DNA of 64,000 bases from Burkholderia metallica. Its GTDB lineage: Bacteria; Pseudomonadota; Gammaproteobacteria; Burkholderiales; Burkholderiaceae. The position numbers and the translations under genes were made by a program. The notes beneath the pieces were generated by a model. The model saw only the letters and a program-made list of their open reading frames with translations. It was not told the DNA's origin and searched no databases. The stretch covers positions 310,001 through 374,000 of the forward strand of contig NZ_CADFDB010000005.1 of assembly GCF_902832845.1 (NCBI RefSeq). Direction: 5' to 3'. Position 1 is the stretch's first letter, and every line of letters starts with the position of its first letter. Positions 1 through 7,925 of the stretch are shown in pieces.

Positions 1-1
1 C

Positions 2-709
2 GACATCCTGCTGAAGCAGCCCGGCACCGCGCGCTTCATCGTCGGCAAGCTGTGGCGCGAGTTCGTGTCGGATACGCCCGATCCGGTCGCGCTCGGTGCG
101 CTGGCCGAACGGTTTCGTTCGAGCGGCTACGACATTCGCGCGGCGCTCGCCGCGCTGTGGTCGACCGATGCATTCTGGGATCCGCGCAACCGCGGCGTGC
201 TGGTCAAGTCGCCGGTGGAATTCGTCGTCGGATCGGTGCGGCTGTTCGACGTTTCGTACGGCGATCCGCGGATGCTCGCGAACACCGTGCGCACGCTCGG
301 GCAGAACCTGTTCTACCCGCCGAACGTGAAGGGCTGGCCGGGCGGCGCACTGTGGATCAACAGCACCACGCTGCTCGCGCGCAAGCAGTTCGTCGATCAG
401 CTGTTCCGCGCGACCGAGACGGCCGGCATACATCCGCCGGCGCATGCGATGCCGGTGGTCGATACGGCGTCCGCGGCCGGCCTGCGCGGCGCGTCCGCCA
501 AGCCCGCGCGCGCCGGCCTGCGCTTCGACCTCGAACGCTGGCTGGCGCAATATCGCGCGCGGCCGCAGGCGATCGCGGGTCTGTCGACCGAGCTGCAGTT
601 GCAGCACGCGGTGCTGCCGCTTTCGCCGGTCGCGGCGATCGACACGGATTCGACCGGCGGTGCGTACCTCGAGGCGCTGCTGATGGATCCGGCCTATCAA
701 CTGAAATGA
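2..709 (+). CDS. DUF1800 family protein, C-terminal part (5' end outside window)
   Basis: The reading frame is open from the first bases of the window to the TGA at 707-709, so only the last ~235 residues are present. The visible part has the DUF1800 C-terminal pattern: a G(T)ARFIVGKLWREFVS-like helix, then SPVEFVVGSVR and a FYPPNVKGWPGG stretch. DUF1800 proteins are of unknown function and are nearly always encoded next to a DUF1501 protein, as here (next gene 67 bp downstream, same strand). The pair is thought to act outside the cytoplasm because the partner carries a Tat signal. The family assignment rests on the motif and the gene pairing. Confidence 0.85.
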   Translation, partial: DILLKQPGTARFIVGKLWREFVSDTPDPVALGALAERFRSSGYDIRAALAALWSTDAFWDPRNRGVLVKSPVEFVVGSVRLFDVSYGDPRMLANTVRTLGQNLFYPPNVKGWPGGALWINSTTLLARKQFVDQLFRATETAGIHPPAHAMPVVDTASAAGLRGASAKPARAGLRFDLERWLAQYRARPQAIAGLSTELQLQHAVLPLSPVAAIDTDSTGGAYLEALLMDPAYQLK

Positions 710-776
710 TGCGAACGACGATGAAGCGGGAAGTCGCTGCGGCAAAGGCGCCGGGCGGCGAACCAAAGGATGTGCG

Positions 777-1997
777 ATGAACCGACGTGATTTTCTGACG
801 CTGACGGGCGCCGCGGCCGCGGCCGGCGTATCGATGTGGCAGGCGCCCGCGATGGCGGCTTCCGTGGCGCAGGCGGGGCGCCCACCGGCCGCAGGGTATG
901 CGAACGTGCTGATCCTCGTCGAGCTGAAGGGCGGCAACGACGGCCTCAACACGGTGGTGCCGTATGCGGACCCGCTGTATTACCAGTTCCGACGCAGCAT
1001 CGGCATCAAGCGCGAGCAGGTGCTTCAACTCGACGCACACACGGGGCTGCATCCGGCGCTTGCGCCGCTGATGCCGCTGTGGCGCGACGGGCAGGTCGCG
1101 GTCGTGCAGGGCGTCGGCTATCCGCAGCCGAACCTGTCGCATTTTCGCTCGATCGAGATCTGGGACACCGCGTCGCGCTCGGATCAGTACCTGCACGAAG
1201 GCTGGCTCACACGCACGTTCGCGCAGGCGCCCGTGCCGCCCGGTTTCGCGGCCGACGGCGTCGTGCTCGGCAGCGCCGAGATGGGGCCGCTCTCGAACGG
1301 TGCGCGCGCGATCGCTCTCGTCAATCCCGCGCAGTTCATTCGTGCGGCCCGGCTCGCCGAGCCGTCGTCGCTGCGTGAACAGAACCCCGCGCTCGCCCAC
1401 ATCATCGACGTCGAGAACGACATCGTGAAGGCGGCCGGCCGGTTGCGCCCGCGCGGCGGGATGCGTGAATTCCGGACGGCCTTTCCGGCCGGCGCGTTCG
1501 GCACGTCGGTGAAGACCGCGATGCAGGTGCTGGCCGCGTGCGAAGCGTCCGGGCCCGGCGCGCAGGACGGTGTCGCGGTGCTGCGCCTGACGCTCAACGG
1601 CTTCGACACGCACCAGAACCAGCCGGGGCAGCAAGCCGCGCTGCTCAAGCAGTTCGCGGAAGGGATGAGCGCGATGCGCGGCGCGTTGATCGAACTCGGC
1701 CGCTGGAACCAGACGCTCGTGATGACCTATGCGGAATTCGGGCGGCGTGTGCGGGAGAACCAGAGCAACGGCACCGACCACGGCACGGCCGCGCCGCATT
1801 TCGTGATGGGCGGCCGCGTGGCCGGCGGGCTGTATGGGGCGCCGCCGGCGCTCGGGCGGCTCGACGGCAACGGCAACCTGCCGGTCGCGGTCGATTTCCG
1901 CCAGCTCTACGCGACCGTGCTCGGGCCGTGGTGGGGGCTCGACGCGACGCGCGTGCTGCAGCAGCGCTTCGACACGCTGCCGTTGCTGAAGGCGTGA
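777..1997 (+). CDS. DUF1501 family protein with Tat signal
   Basis: This is a 406-residue protein of a family with no assigned reaction, distantly related in fold to alkaline-phosphatase/sulfatase-like proteins. It starts with a twin-arginine signal, MNRRDFLTLTG, followed by a hydrophobic alanine-rich stretch and an AMAA cleavage-like site near residue 28, so export in folded form by Tat is expected. The family core ELKGGNDGLNTVVPY lies near residues 50-64, and NGTDHGTAAPHFVMGG near residues 330-345 is the typical C-terminal metal-site-like motif. It follows the DUF1800 gene and probably shares its transcript. The ATG overlaps a rich stop context at 775-779. Confidence 0.88.
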   Translation: MNRRDFLTLTGAAAAAGVSMWQAPAMAASVAQAGRPPAAGYANVLILVELKGGNDGLNTVVPYADPLYYQFRRSIGIKREQVLQLDAHTGLHPALAPLMPLWRDGQVAVVQGVGYPQPNLSHFRSIEIWDTASRSDQYLHEGWLTRTFAQAPVPPGFAADGVVLGSAEMGPLSNGARAIALVNPAQFIRAARLAEPSSLREQNPALAHIIDVENDIVKAAGRLRPRGGMREFRTAFPAGAFGTSVKTAMQVLAACEASGPGAQDGVAVLRLTLNGFDTHQNQPGQQAALLKQFAEGMSAMRGALIELGRWNQTLVMTYAEFGRRVRENQSNGTDHGTAAPHFVMGGRVAGGLYGAPPALGRLDGNGNLPVAVDFRQLYATVLGPWWGLDATRVLQQRFDTLPLLKA

Positions 1998-2007
1998 GGG
2001 GGCAGGG

Positions 2008-2841
2008 TCAGCGCCGGCGCGCGGCACGCCACGCGATCCACAGTTTGCGGATCGGTGTGAGCGCGATGCGCTGGTGCAGCACCTGGTAGCCGTCGCGTTC
2101 GATTTCGTCGAGCAGCGAGCCGGCCAGTGCGATCTGCGCGCGCAGCGTGCGCTGCGTGCGGCGTTCGGAGGCGGGAATCGCCGCTTCGGCGGCCACGAGC
2201 GCTTCGCGCGCGCGGGCCGTCTGGAATTGCAGCAATTCGGTGAACGCCGGGCTGTAGCGGCGGTTCAGCAGATCGGCCGCGGTCACGTTGTAGCGCTGCA
2301 GCTCGTCGATCGGCAGGTAGATGCGGCCGTGGCGCGCATCGTTGCCGAGGTCCTGCACGAATTGCGCGAGCATCAGCGCGCGGCCGACGTCCGCGGCCCA
2401 CGGTTGCGGGTCGGCCGGGTTCGCGGCGCTGGCGCGCGCGACCAGCGACGCGAACGTGCCGCCGACTTGCGCGATGTAGCGCTGCAGGTTCGCGAAATCG
2501 AGGTAGCGCGCCTGTTCGAGATCCATCCCGTAACCGTTGACGAGCGTGCGCAATGCGTCGGCCTCGGCGGCGATCGCCGGGTGATGCTGCGCGAGCGCCT
2601 TCGTGACCGGGTGCGACGGCTGTCCGTCGGCCAGCGCCGCGAGTTCCTTGTGCCACCACGCGAGTTTCGTGTGTCCGACGGTCGGGTCGCTGGTTTCCTT
2701 GACGGTTTCCTCGAGTTCGCGGCGCAGCGCGAACAGCGCGGTCAGGCGCGGCTGCGTGGCGAGCGGTGCCTGACGCAGCGCGTAGTAGACGCTGGAGCCG
2801 GCAGGGGCGGCCTTTTGCTGACAGTAGTCGTCGAAGTTCAC
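2008..2841 (-). CDS. Squalene/phytoene synthase family protein (HpnD-like), first Asp motif altered
   Basis: This 277-residue protein has the length and layout of HpnD presqualene-diphosphate synthases (start NFDDYCQQKAAPAGSSVYY). The second Asp-rich motif is intact (QFVQDLGNDARHGRIYLP, around residues 160-177). The first motif, normally REVDDVVDE in HpnD, reads RRELEETVKE, so the paired aspartates are glutamates and the third acidic residue is lysine. Catalysis of prenyl-diphosphate condensation is therefore uncertain, and it may be a non-canonical or NDUFAF6-like member. No other hopanoid gene is adjacent. I chose GTG at 2841 because the family homology begins there; the longer upstream frame is arginine/proline-rich noise. 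Confidence 0.78.
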   Translation of the reverse strand: MNFDDYCQQKAAPAGSSVYYALRQAPLATQPRLTALFALRRELEETVKETSDPTVGHTKLAWWHKELAALADGQPSHPVTKALAQHHPAIAAEADALRTLVNGYGMDLEQARYLDFANLQRYIAQVGGTFASLVARASAANPADPQPWAADVGRALMLAQFVQDLGNDARHGRIYLPIDELQRYNVTAADLLNRRYSPAFTELLQFQTARAREALVAAEAAIPASERRTQRTLRAQIALAGSLLDEIERDGYQVLHQRIALTPIRKLWIAWRAARRR

Positions 2842-3077
2842 GGGCGGAATCGTGTGGGGCGGGTTCGGGGGACGCGCGGCGGCGCGCGGCCGAAACGTCG
2901 AGCGCGGCATTCTAGCACCGCTGCACGACGGGTGCCGGCAGGGGCGAGACAACGCCGCGCGGATCGGGTAGAATCTCGCGCTCGCCTGATCGGGCGTGCC
3001 GGGTTACAGGCCGGCGCGGTGTCCCGGGCGCGTGGAAACGCATCATGCGTGCCGCGTGGTCAGGCGACAGAAAATGC

Positions 3078-3164
3078 GCGTGAGTGGCGAAATTGGTAGA
3101 CGCACCAGGTTTAGGTCCTGACGCCCGCAAGGGTGTGCCGGTTCGAGTCCGGCCTCACGCACCA
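3078..3164 (+). tRNA. tRNA-Leu (UAG)
   Basis: An 87-nt class II tRNA. The acceptor stem GCGTGAG pairs with CTCACGC and is followed by A and an encoded CCA. The D-arm TGGCGAAATTGGTAGACGCA is leucine-type, the anticodon loop TTTAGGT gives anticodon UAG, and a long variable arm and GGTTCGAGTCC T-arm follow. The 27-43 pair at the base of the anticodon stem is a C-A mismatch. A Rho-independent terminator follows 37 nt downstream. Confidence 0.97.
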
Positions 3165-3200
3165 GAAGTCGAATGCGCCTCGCTCAGGGGCCGTTCATCG

Positions 3201-3236
3201 AAAAGCGCTGCCGGTCGATTGACCGCAGCGCTTTTT
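3201..3236 (+). terminator. Rho-independent terminator after tRNA-Leu
   Basis: The stem AAAAGCGCTG-C-CGGTC, loop GATT, returning arm GACCG-CAGCGCTTTTT has one bulged base and a T run. It lies where transcription of tRNA-Leu should end. The rest of the stretch 3237-3468 holds no recognisable gene; it is the leader of the next small gene. Confidence 0.8.
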
Positions 3237-3468
3237 CGTTGATGCGTGTCGATTCGGTTACCGTGCTTCGGGTGAGGGCTGGAAGCCAGCGGGCGTTTGT
3301 GCCGCTCTGGTTTTCGCCAGGCCAGCGACGGTATCAAAACAATGGTTGAATAGTGTCGATGCCTTTCCGGGCACGCGAGCCTGGACAGTCGGTGGACGAA
3401 AACGCGTGCCGCGTGTAGTGTCGTGTTCGCTTCTCATACAAGAAACGCAATAACGCCGAGGACCACCG

Positions 3469-3762
3469 ATGAAAAACACCGTCCGCATTCCGATTTCCGT
3501 ACTGGCGCTGATGTCGGTCGTGCCGGCTTTTGCCAATACGCCCGCCGAGAACATTGCCTGGAGTACCCGGCCCGCGCAGACGGTCTCATCGTCGTCGGCG
3601 TGTTCCGCGTATTCGGGGCGTGTGATGTCGGGCGGCGAGACGTTCTCCACGGAAAACGTACTGAAAGCCATCGGCACGTCGCTGGCTGGTGCCGCGCTCG
3701 GCATCGTCACCGACGGATATCAGGGCCCCGTCTCCAATCCGTGCCCGCGCCCGGGTCTGTGA
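3469..3762 (+). CDS. Small secreted hypothetical protein
   Basis: A 97-residue product that I do not recognise. It begins with a clear Sec signal peptide (MKNTVRIPISVLALMSVVPAFA, cleavage after AFA near residue 22). The mature part is about 75 residues, rich in Ser, Gly and Thr, with two cysteines (one in SSACSAYSG, one in NPCPRPGL) that could form a disulfide. A glycine/alanine-rich hydrophobic stretch, IGTSLAGAALGIVTDGYQGP, resembles a membrane-contacting glycine-zipper segment. A GAGGAC ribosome-binding-like sequence precedes the ATG. It stands alone between tRNA-Leu and a convergent small gene. Being real is supported by the signal peptide and codon use; function is unknown. Confidence 0.6.
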   Translation: MKNTVRIPISVLALMSVVPAFANTPAENIAWSTRPAQTVSSSSACSAYSGRVMSGGETFSTENVLKAIGTSLAGAALGIVTDGYQGPVSNPCPRPGL

Positions 3763-3867
3763 CCGTCCCTCAAGCGAACCGCGGTCCGCTCCGCCTGATC
3801 TGAAACAAGCCCGGTACCCGGCGCCGCGCGTCGTTCGACCCGCGGCGCTTCGTCATTTCAGGCCGCC

Positions 3868-4098
3868 TTATTCCCAGAAACTCCGGATCGCGACCGCCAC
3901 GATCACCGGTACCGAAAACACCAGCGGGATCGCGAAATACTGCGCTTCGCGATCGACTACCCAGCTATAGATGACCCACGCCGCGCCGATCGCGAACGTG
4001 ACGAGGCCGACCGTCACGGCGGCGATGTTCAGGACCAGCTTCGAAGGCTGGCGGCGCGTCTTGGCATCGTCATGGTTGTCGCGCGGGGACGATTTCAT
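3868..4098 (-). CDS. Small two-helix membrane protein, hypothetical
   Basis: A 76-residue protein with a charged cytoplasmic start (MKSSPRDNHDDAKTRRQPSK) and two predicted transmembrane segments, about residues 21-46 (LVLNIAAVTVGLVTFAIGAAWVI) and 57-73 (AIPLVFSVPVIVAVAIR). No family is recognised. The frame stays open upstream, but that extension is arginine/serine-rich out-of-frame sequence, so the ATG at 4098 is the likely start. It lies downstream of the deacetylase gene on the same strand, separated by a GC-rich hairpin. Confidence 0.6.
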   Translation of the reverse strand: MKSSPRDNHDDAKTRRQPSKLVLNIAAVTVGLVTFAIGAAWVIYSWVVDREAQYFAIPLVFSVPVIVAVAIRSFWE

Positions 4099-4168
4099 CG
4101 GAAGAGTGCGGCTTCGCGCCGGAACGGGGATAAACACACAGGAAACCCCATCCGCACCGATCGCGCAA

Positions 4169-4192
4169 GAGGGCCGGCGCAGGCCGGCCCTC
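4169..4192 (-). terminator. GC-rich hairpin downstream of the deacetylase gene
   Basis: A nine-base-pair perfect stem GAGGGCCGG/CCGGCCCTC with a six-base loop sits 18 bp past the stop codon of the histone-deacetylase-like gene. There is no clear T run on the minus strand, so it is a weak or Rho-assisted terminator at best, or an RNA-stabilising hairpin. Confidence 0.4.
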
Positions 4193-4210
4193 GTCGCGTC
4201 CGCCCGCGCG

Positions 4211-5320
4211 CTACAACCCGAACGACACCGCAAGTTCATCGAGCAGTGCGCGCTGGAACGCGACGAAGCGCTCGCCGGGCTGCTGCGCGATCGCGAGGTC
4301 GAGCATCGGATCGGCGACGTCGGTGCGCATGCCGGCCAGCGTCTCGACGATCGCGAGCCCGCAGAACGGCACATACGCTTCCGAATAGCCGCCTTCGTGA
4401 ACGATCACGAGCCGCCCGTTGCAGTGGCGCTGCGCGGCATCCTTCACCGCGCGCGTCATGAACCGGTAGCTGTCGGTATGCAGCTGCATGCGCGCGAGCG
4501 GGTCGACGGCGCTGGCGTCGAGGCCGCTGGCGACCACGATCAGCTCGGGCCGGAAACGCGCCAGCGCCGGCAGCACGATCCGTTCGAACGCGTAGCGATA
4601 CGCATCGTCGCCGCTGCCCGCGAGCAACGGCACGTTCAGGTTCGCGCCGACGCCCGCGCCGTCGCCGCGATCGTCCGCGCCGCTGTAGCCGGGCGGGAAG
4701 CAGCGGTCCTGATGCAGCGAGATCGTCAGCGTGTCCGGATCGTCGTAGTAGATCGACTGCGTGCCGTTGCCGTGATGCACGTCCCAGTCGATCACCGCGA
4801 CGCGCTCGATGCCGTGTTTCGCGCGGGCAGCCTCGATCGCGATCGGGATGTTCGCCAGCAGGCAGAAGCCCATCGGGCGATCGCGCAGGCAGTGGTGGCC
4901 GGGTGGCCGCGACAGCGAGAACGCGTTCGCCGCCCGCTCGCCGACGACCGCATCGACGGCCGCGATCGCGAGGCCGGCCGACAGCGCGGCGATCTCGTAG
5001 CTGCCCTTGCCGAATGGCGCGAGATCGCCGAGGTCGCCGCCGTTCGCGTCGCTGAGTGCGCGGAACGCGTCGAGATAGTGCGCGGGATGAATGCGCAGCA
5101 GGTCGGCGTTCGACGCCGGTTCGGCGCCGCGCATGTCGAGCTGGGCGGCCAGGCCCGACGCCTGCACGAGCGACAGGAAACGGCGCTTCGAATCGGGCGA
5201 TTCCGCGTAGCCCGCGCTCGACGGCGGCTGGACCCAGCCGCCGACCGGGAAGAACAGCGCATGCGTGCCGCCGGTATGCCAGAAAGTGCGTTCGTCGGTG
5301 AAGAAGGCAGTGCGATTCAT
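4211..5320 (-). CDS. Histone deacetylase family protein (class II-like / acetylpolyamine amidohydrolase type)
   Basis: This is a 369-residue zinc amidohydrolase of the arginase/deacetylase fold. All catalytic elements are visible: the histidine pair in RPPGHHC (H142, H143), zinc ligands D180 and H182 in IDWDVHHGNGTQ, the third ligand D268 in ASGLDAS, and the transition-state tyrosine Y312 in HEGGYSEAY. In bacteria such enzymes remove acetyl or acyl groups from polyamines, amino acids or other amides; the substrate here cannot be read from sequence. The gene is last in an apparent leftward unit porin-MFS-deacetylase (16 bp after the MFS stop), which suggests it acts on something imported by that carrier. 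Confidence 0.9.
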   Translation of the reverse strand: MNRTAFFTDERTFWHTGGTHALFFPVGGWVQPPSSAGYAESPDSKRRFLSLVQASGLAAQLDMRGAEPASNADLLRIHPAHYLDAFRALSDANGGDLGDLAPFGKGSYEIAALSAGLAIAAVDAVVGERAANAFSLSRPPGHHCLRDRPMGFCLLANIPIAIEAARAKHGIERVAVIDWDVHHGNGTQSIYYDDPDTLTISLHQDRCFPPGYSGADDRGDGAGVGANLNVPLLAGSGDDAYRYAFERIVLPALARFRPELIVVASGLDASAVDPLARMQLHTDSYRFMTRAVKDAAQRHCNGRLVIVHEGGYSEAYVPFCGLAIVETLAGMRTDVADPMLDLAIAQQPGERFVAFQRALLDELAVSFGL

Positions 5321-5336
5321 GGGTGTGCGTGACCTG

Positions 5337-6545
5337 TCACGGTTGGGAGGAAACGGACGCGCGCGTGCGGCGATCGATGTGGCGCAGCGCGGCGAAAGAC
5401 ACGATCGAGACGGCCGTCGCGATCGCGAACAGCACGTGCATCGAGCCGCCGGCGTCGAGCATCAGCCCGGCGAGCAGCGGGCCGGCCGCGAGGCCGGCGC
5501 CGATCACGAAATTGAGCGTGGCCACGAGGCGGCCCGACGTGTCGATTTGCGCGACGGTTGCGAGGATGAACGGCAGCACGAACGTCCACGCGAACTTGAA
5601 CGCGAAGATCGCCGCGCTGTAGCCGCCGGCGTGTCGCATCACCGCGAGCGCGACGAGCGACGCGGCCAGCAGCGCGTAACCGGCCGCGAGCATCGCGCGC
5701 CGGGCGAGCCGACCGCCCGTGCACGACGCGAGCGCCGCGCCGGCAATGCCCATCACGCTCGCGATCGCGAGGACGTTGCCGGTCGACTGCGGATCGAGCC
5801 CGGCGTCGTTCGCGGCGCGGCTGGCGAACGTCCACACGCTGCCGATCGCGAGATAGAACGTCAGCACCGCGCCGATCGCGAGCACGACGAAACTTTGCGG
5901 CGGATGTGCGGCCGCGCCGCGCGCGTTGTGCGCAGGCGCGGTTCGCGCGCCCGGCGATGACGGAAAGCCGCGCGACAGCGGCGCCGCGAGCAGCGCGAGC
6001 GCGGCGAGCGCGACATACAGCGCGCGCAGCCCGAACGCGGCGAACACATGCGGCAGCACGAACAGGCCGATCGCACCGGCGATCAACTGGCCGACGACCC
6101 ACAGGCCGTACACGCGGTCGCTGTTCTCGCTCGTCGCGGCGCTCGTCATGCAAAGCACCATCAGCGATCCGCCGCCGAGCGCGGTGACGGCGCGCAGCGC
6201 GAGCAGCGCGGCGAAGCCCGGCATCCACAGCGCGGTCAGCAGGTTGCCCGCGCCGAACAGCGCGACGGCGAACGCGGCGACGCGGCGTGCGTCGATGCGG
6301 CCGAGCCACAGGTACGACGGCACGGTCGCGAGGCTGAACGCGCCGAGTTCGACGAAGAAGTAGGTGCCGATCTGCGACGCGGACAGCCCGAGCTGCGTCG
6401 CGAGCTGGCCGGCGACGGCGGGCGCCACGAGCAGCAGCAGCGGCGTGATGGCCGCGAACACGACGAGCGCGACGAGCGTCGCGCGCGCGAAGGTCGACTC
6501 GCGGCCGTCGGGCGGGAGTGCGGCATCCGGGGAAAGGGTTTTCAT
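5337..6545 (-). CDS. MFS transporter
   Basis: A 402-residue inner-membrane protein with about twelve hydrophobic helices from ~residue 27 to ~390. An IGTYFFVELGAFSLATVPSYLWLGRIDARRV region corresponds to helix 2 and the positively charged loop 2-3 of major facilitator carriers. It would move a small solute by proton coupling; the substrate is not predictable from the sequence. It lies 34 bp downstream of a porin gene and 16 bp upstream of a deacetylase gene, all on the same strand, which is the arrangement of an uptake-plus-metabolism operon. Confidence 0.85.
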   Translation of the reverse strand: MKTLSPDAALPPDGRESTFARATLVALVVFAAITPLLLLVAPAVAGQLATQLGLSASQIGTYFFVELGAFSLATVPSYLWLGRIDARRVAAFAVALFGAGNLLTALWMPGFAALLALRAVTALGGGSLMVLCMTSAATSENSDRVYGLWVVGQLIAGAIGLFVLPHVFAAFGLRALYVALAALALLAAPLSRGFPSSPGARTAPAHNARGAAAHPPQSFVVLAIGAVLTFYLAIGSVWTFASRAANDAGLDPQSTGNVLAIASVMGIAGAALASCTGGRLARRAMLAAGYALLAASLVALAVMRHAGGYSAAIFAFKFAWTFVLPFILATVAQIDTSGRLVATLNFVIGAGLAAGPLLAGLMLDAGGSMHVLFAIATAVSIVSFAALRHIDRRTRASVSSQP

Positions 6546-6579
6546 GGCGGGATCTCGTCCGGGAAATCAGAACAGGTGG

Positions 6580-7623
6580 TCAGAACAGGTGGTACATGCC
6601 GACCATCGCGCCGAACTGCGATGCGCCGGCGAGCGGCGTCGGGTCGTATTCGTAGACGGTCTGCGAACTCTGGCCGCTGTTGCGTGCGTAGCCGAGGTTC
6701 ACGTAGGCAACGGTGCGTTTCGACAGCGCGTACGTGGTGCTTGCGATGAACAGCGTCGGGTGGCCGATCGCCGGCGTGCGCGAATCGGTGTGATAGAGGC
6801 CGGCGTTCAGGCCGATCTCGCTCGACATCTGGTAACGCGCACCGCCCCAGACGATCGTGCGCGCCGCGTCGAGGTCGCCGGTCAGGCGTTCGACGCCCGC
6901 ATAGACGGTGAGCGGCAGCGCGGCGAACGCATAGCGCGCGGCGAGCGTGCCGAGTTCACGGCAGCGCGCCGACGTGTCGCCGGCCGCGGAGACGTCGCCG
7001 TGCGCCTGATGCAGCACCGCGCTGACCGACAGGCCGTTGCTCGTGTACTGGCCGCCGAGTTCGAGCACGCGTCCGGCGCGCGTGTTGCCGGCGACGCCGG
7101 ACGTCGCGACGAGCGCCGCCACGTCGAAGCCGGCGAACGTCGGCGACTGGTACTTGACCGAGCGGTCGATGAAGTTCGCATTGAGCGGCACGATGACGCC
7201 TTGGCCGCTGTACGACGCGTACCAGAGCGGGTCGTAGAACAGCGTCTTGTCGAACAGCACGCTGAACTGCCGCCCGAGCGTGACGGTGCCGACCGGCCCC
7301 GCGATGCCGACGTATGCGCCGCGGAAGAACGCATAGCCGGGCACGGTCGACGTGCCGTCGTTGACGTTGAGGCCCTGTTCGAGCTTGAACAGCGCGCGCC
7401 AGCCGCCGCCGAGATCCTCGTGGCCCTTCAGCCCGATCTGCGAAGGCAGGATGCCGTAGTTCTGCAACTGCACGGCCGAGCGGCGCCCGTCGGCATGCGT
7501 CAGGTATTGCACGCCGGCATCGAGCGCGCCGTACAGCGTGAGTGCGGACTGCGCGTGCGCGGCGCTGCACGCGGCCAGCGTCGCGACGGCCGCGGCCGTG
7601 CGGATGAAGCGGGGTGTCGTCAC
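6580..7623 (-). CDS. Gram-negative trimeric porin (OmpC/Omp38-like family of Burkholderia)
   Basis: A 347-residue outer-membrane porin. It has a Sec signal (VTTPRFIRTAAAVATLAACSAAHA), a mature start SALTLYGALDAGVQYLTHADG typical of beta-proteobacterial porins, repeated amphipathic beta strands, the FKLEQGLNVNDG and GRQFSVLFD elements, and a C-terminal phenylalanine (MVGMYHLF) as needed by the BAM complex. I chose GTG at 7623 because GGAG lies nine bases upstream and the signal peptide begins there; the longer frame upstream is not signal-like. It is the first gene of a leftward unit with the MFS and deacetylase genes and is divergent from a LuxR-type regulator. Confidence 0.9.
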   Translation of the reverse strand: MTTPRFIRTAAAVATLAACSAAHAQSALTLYGALDAGVQYLTHADGRRSAVQLQNYGILPSQIGLKGHEDLGGGWRALFKLEQGLNVNDGTSTVPGYAFFRGAYVGIAGPVGTVTLGRQFSVLFDKTLFYDPLWYASYSGQGVIVPLNANFIDRSVKYQSPTFAGFDVAALVATSGVAGNTRAGRVLELGGQYTSNGLSVSAVLHQAHGDVSAAGDTSARCRELGTLAARYAFAALPLTVYAGVERLTGDLDAARTIVWGGARYQMSSEIGLNAGLYHTDSRTPAIGHPTLFIASTTYALSKRTVAYVNLGYARNSGQSSQTVYEYDPTPLAGASQFGAMVGMYHLF

Positions 7624-7867
7624 GTCGGGTTCTCCATACCGTCCTGCGTCGGTTCGTCGTTGGTGTTGTCGCGACGCAGTGTCCGCAGCGGGAAACCCCT
7701 CGAACAGTCGTCCAGATGAACGGTGCGGAAAACCCGCGGGGCGCGGCACGTACGCGGTGCACGGCCGTGACGCGGCGTGCTGCGGGGCAGCAACGTGCCG
7801 CGCACCGTTCAAATGGATGGGGTTGGCGCCCGTTCCCGCACCGTGGCCCGTCAAAAAAGCCGATCGC

Positions 7868-7873
7868 TATAAT
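7868..7873 (+). promoter_or_regulatory. Possible -10 element for the LuxR-type gene
   Basis: A perfect TATAAT lies 52 bp before the GTG of the regulator in the 302-bp divergent region between the porin and the regulator. No convincing -35 hexamer is seen at the right distance, which would fit an activator-dependent promoter. The rest of the divergent region holds no gene. Confidence 0.4.
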
Positions 7874-7925
7874 CGGCCGGTGTCGTTGCGGATATCGGCA
7901 GCCCGATCGGGCAGGGGAGCGGAAG

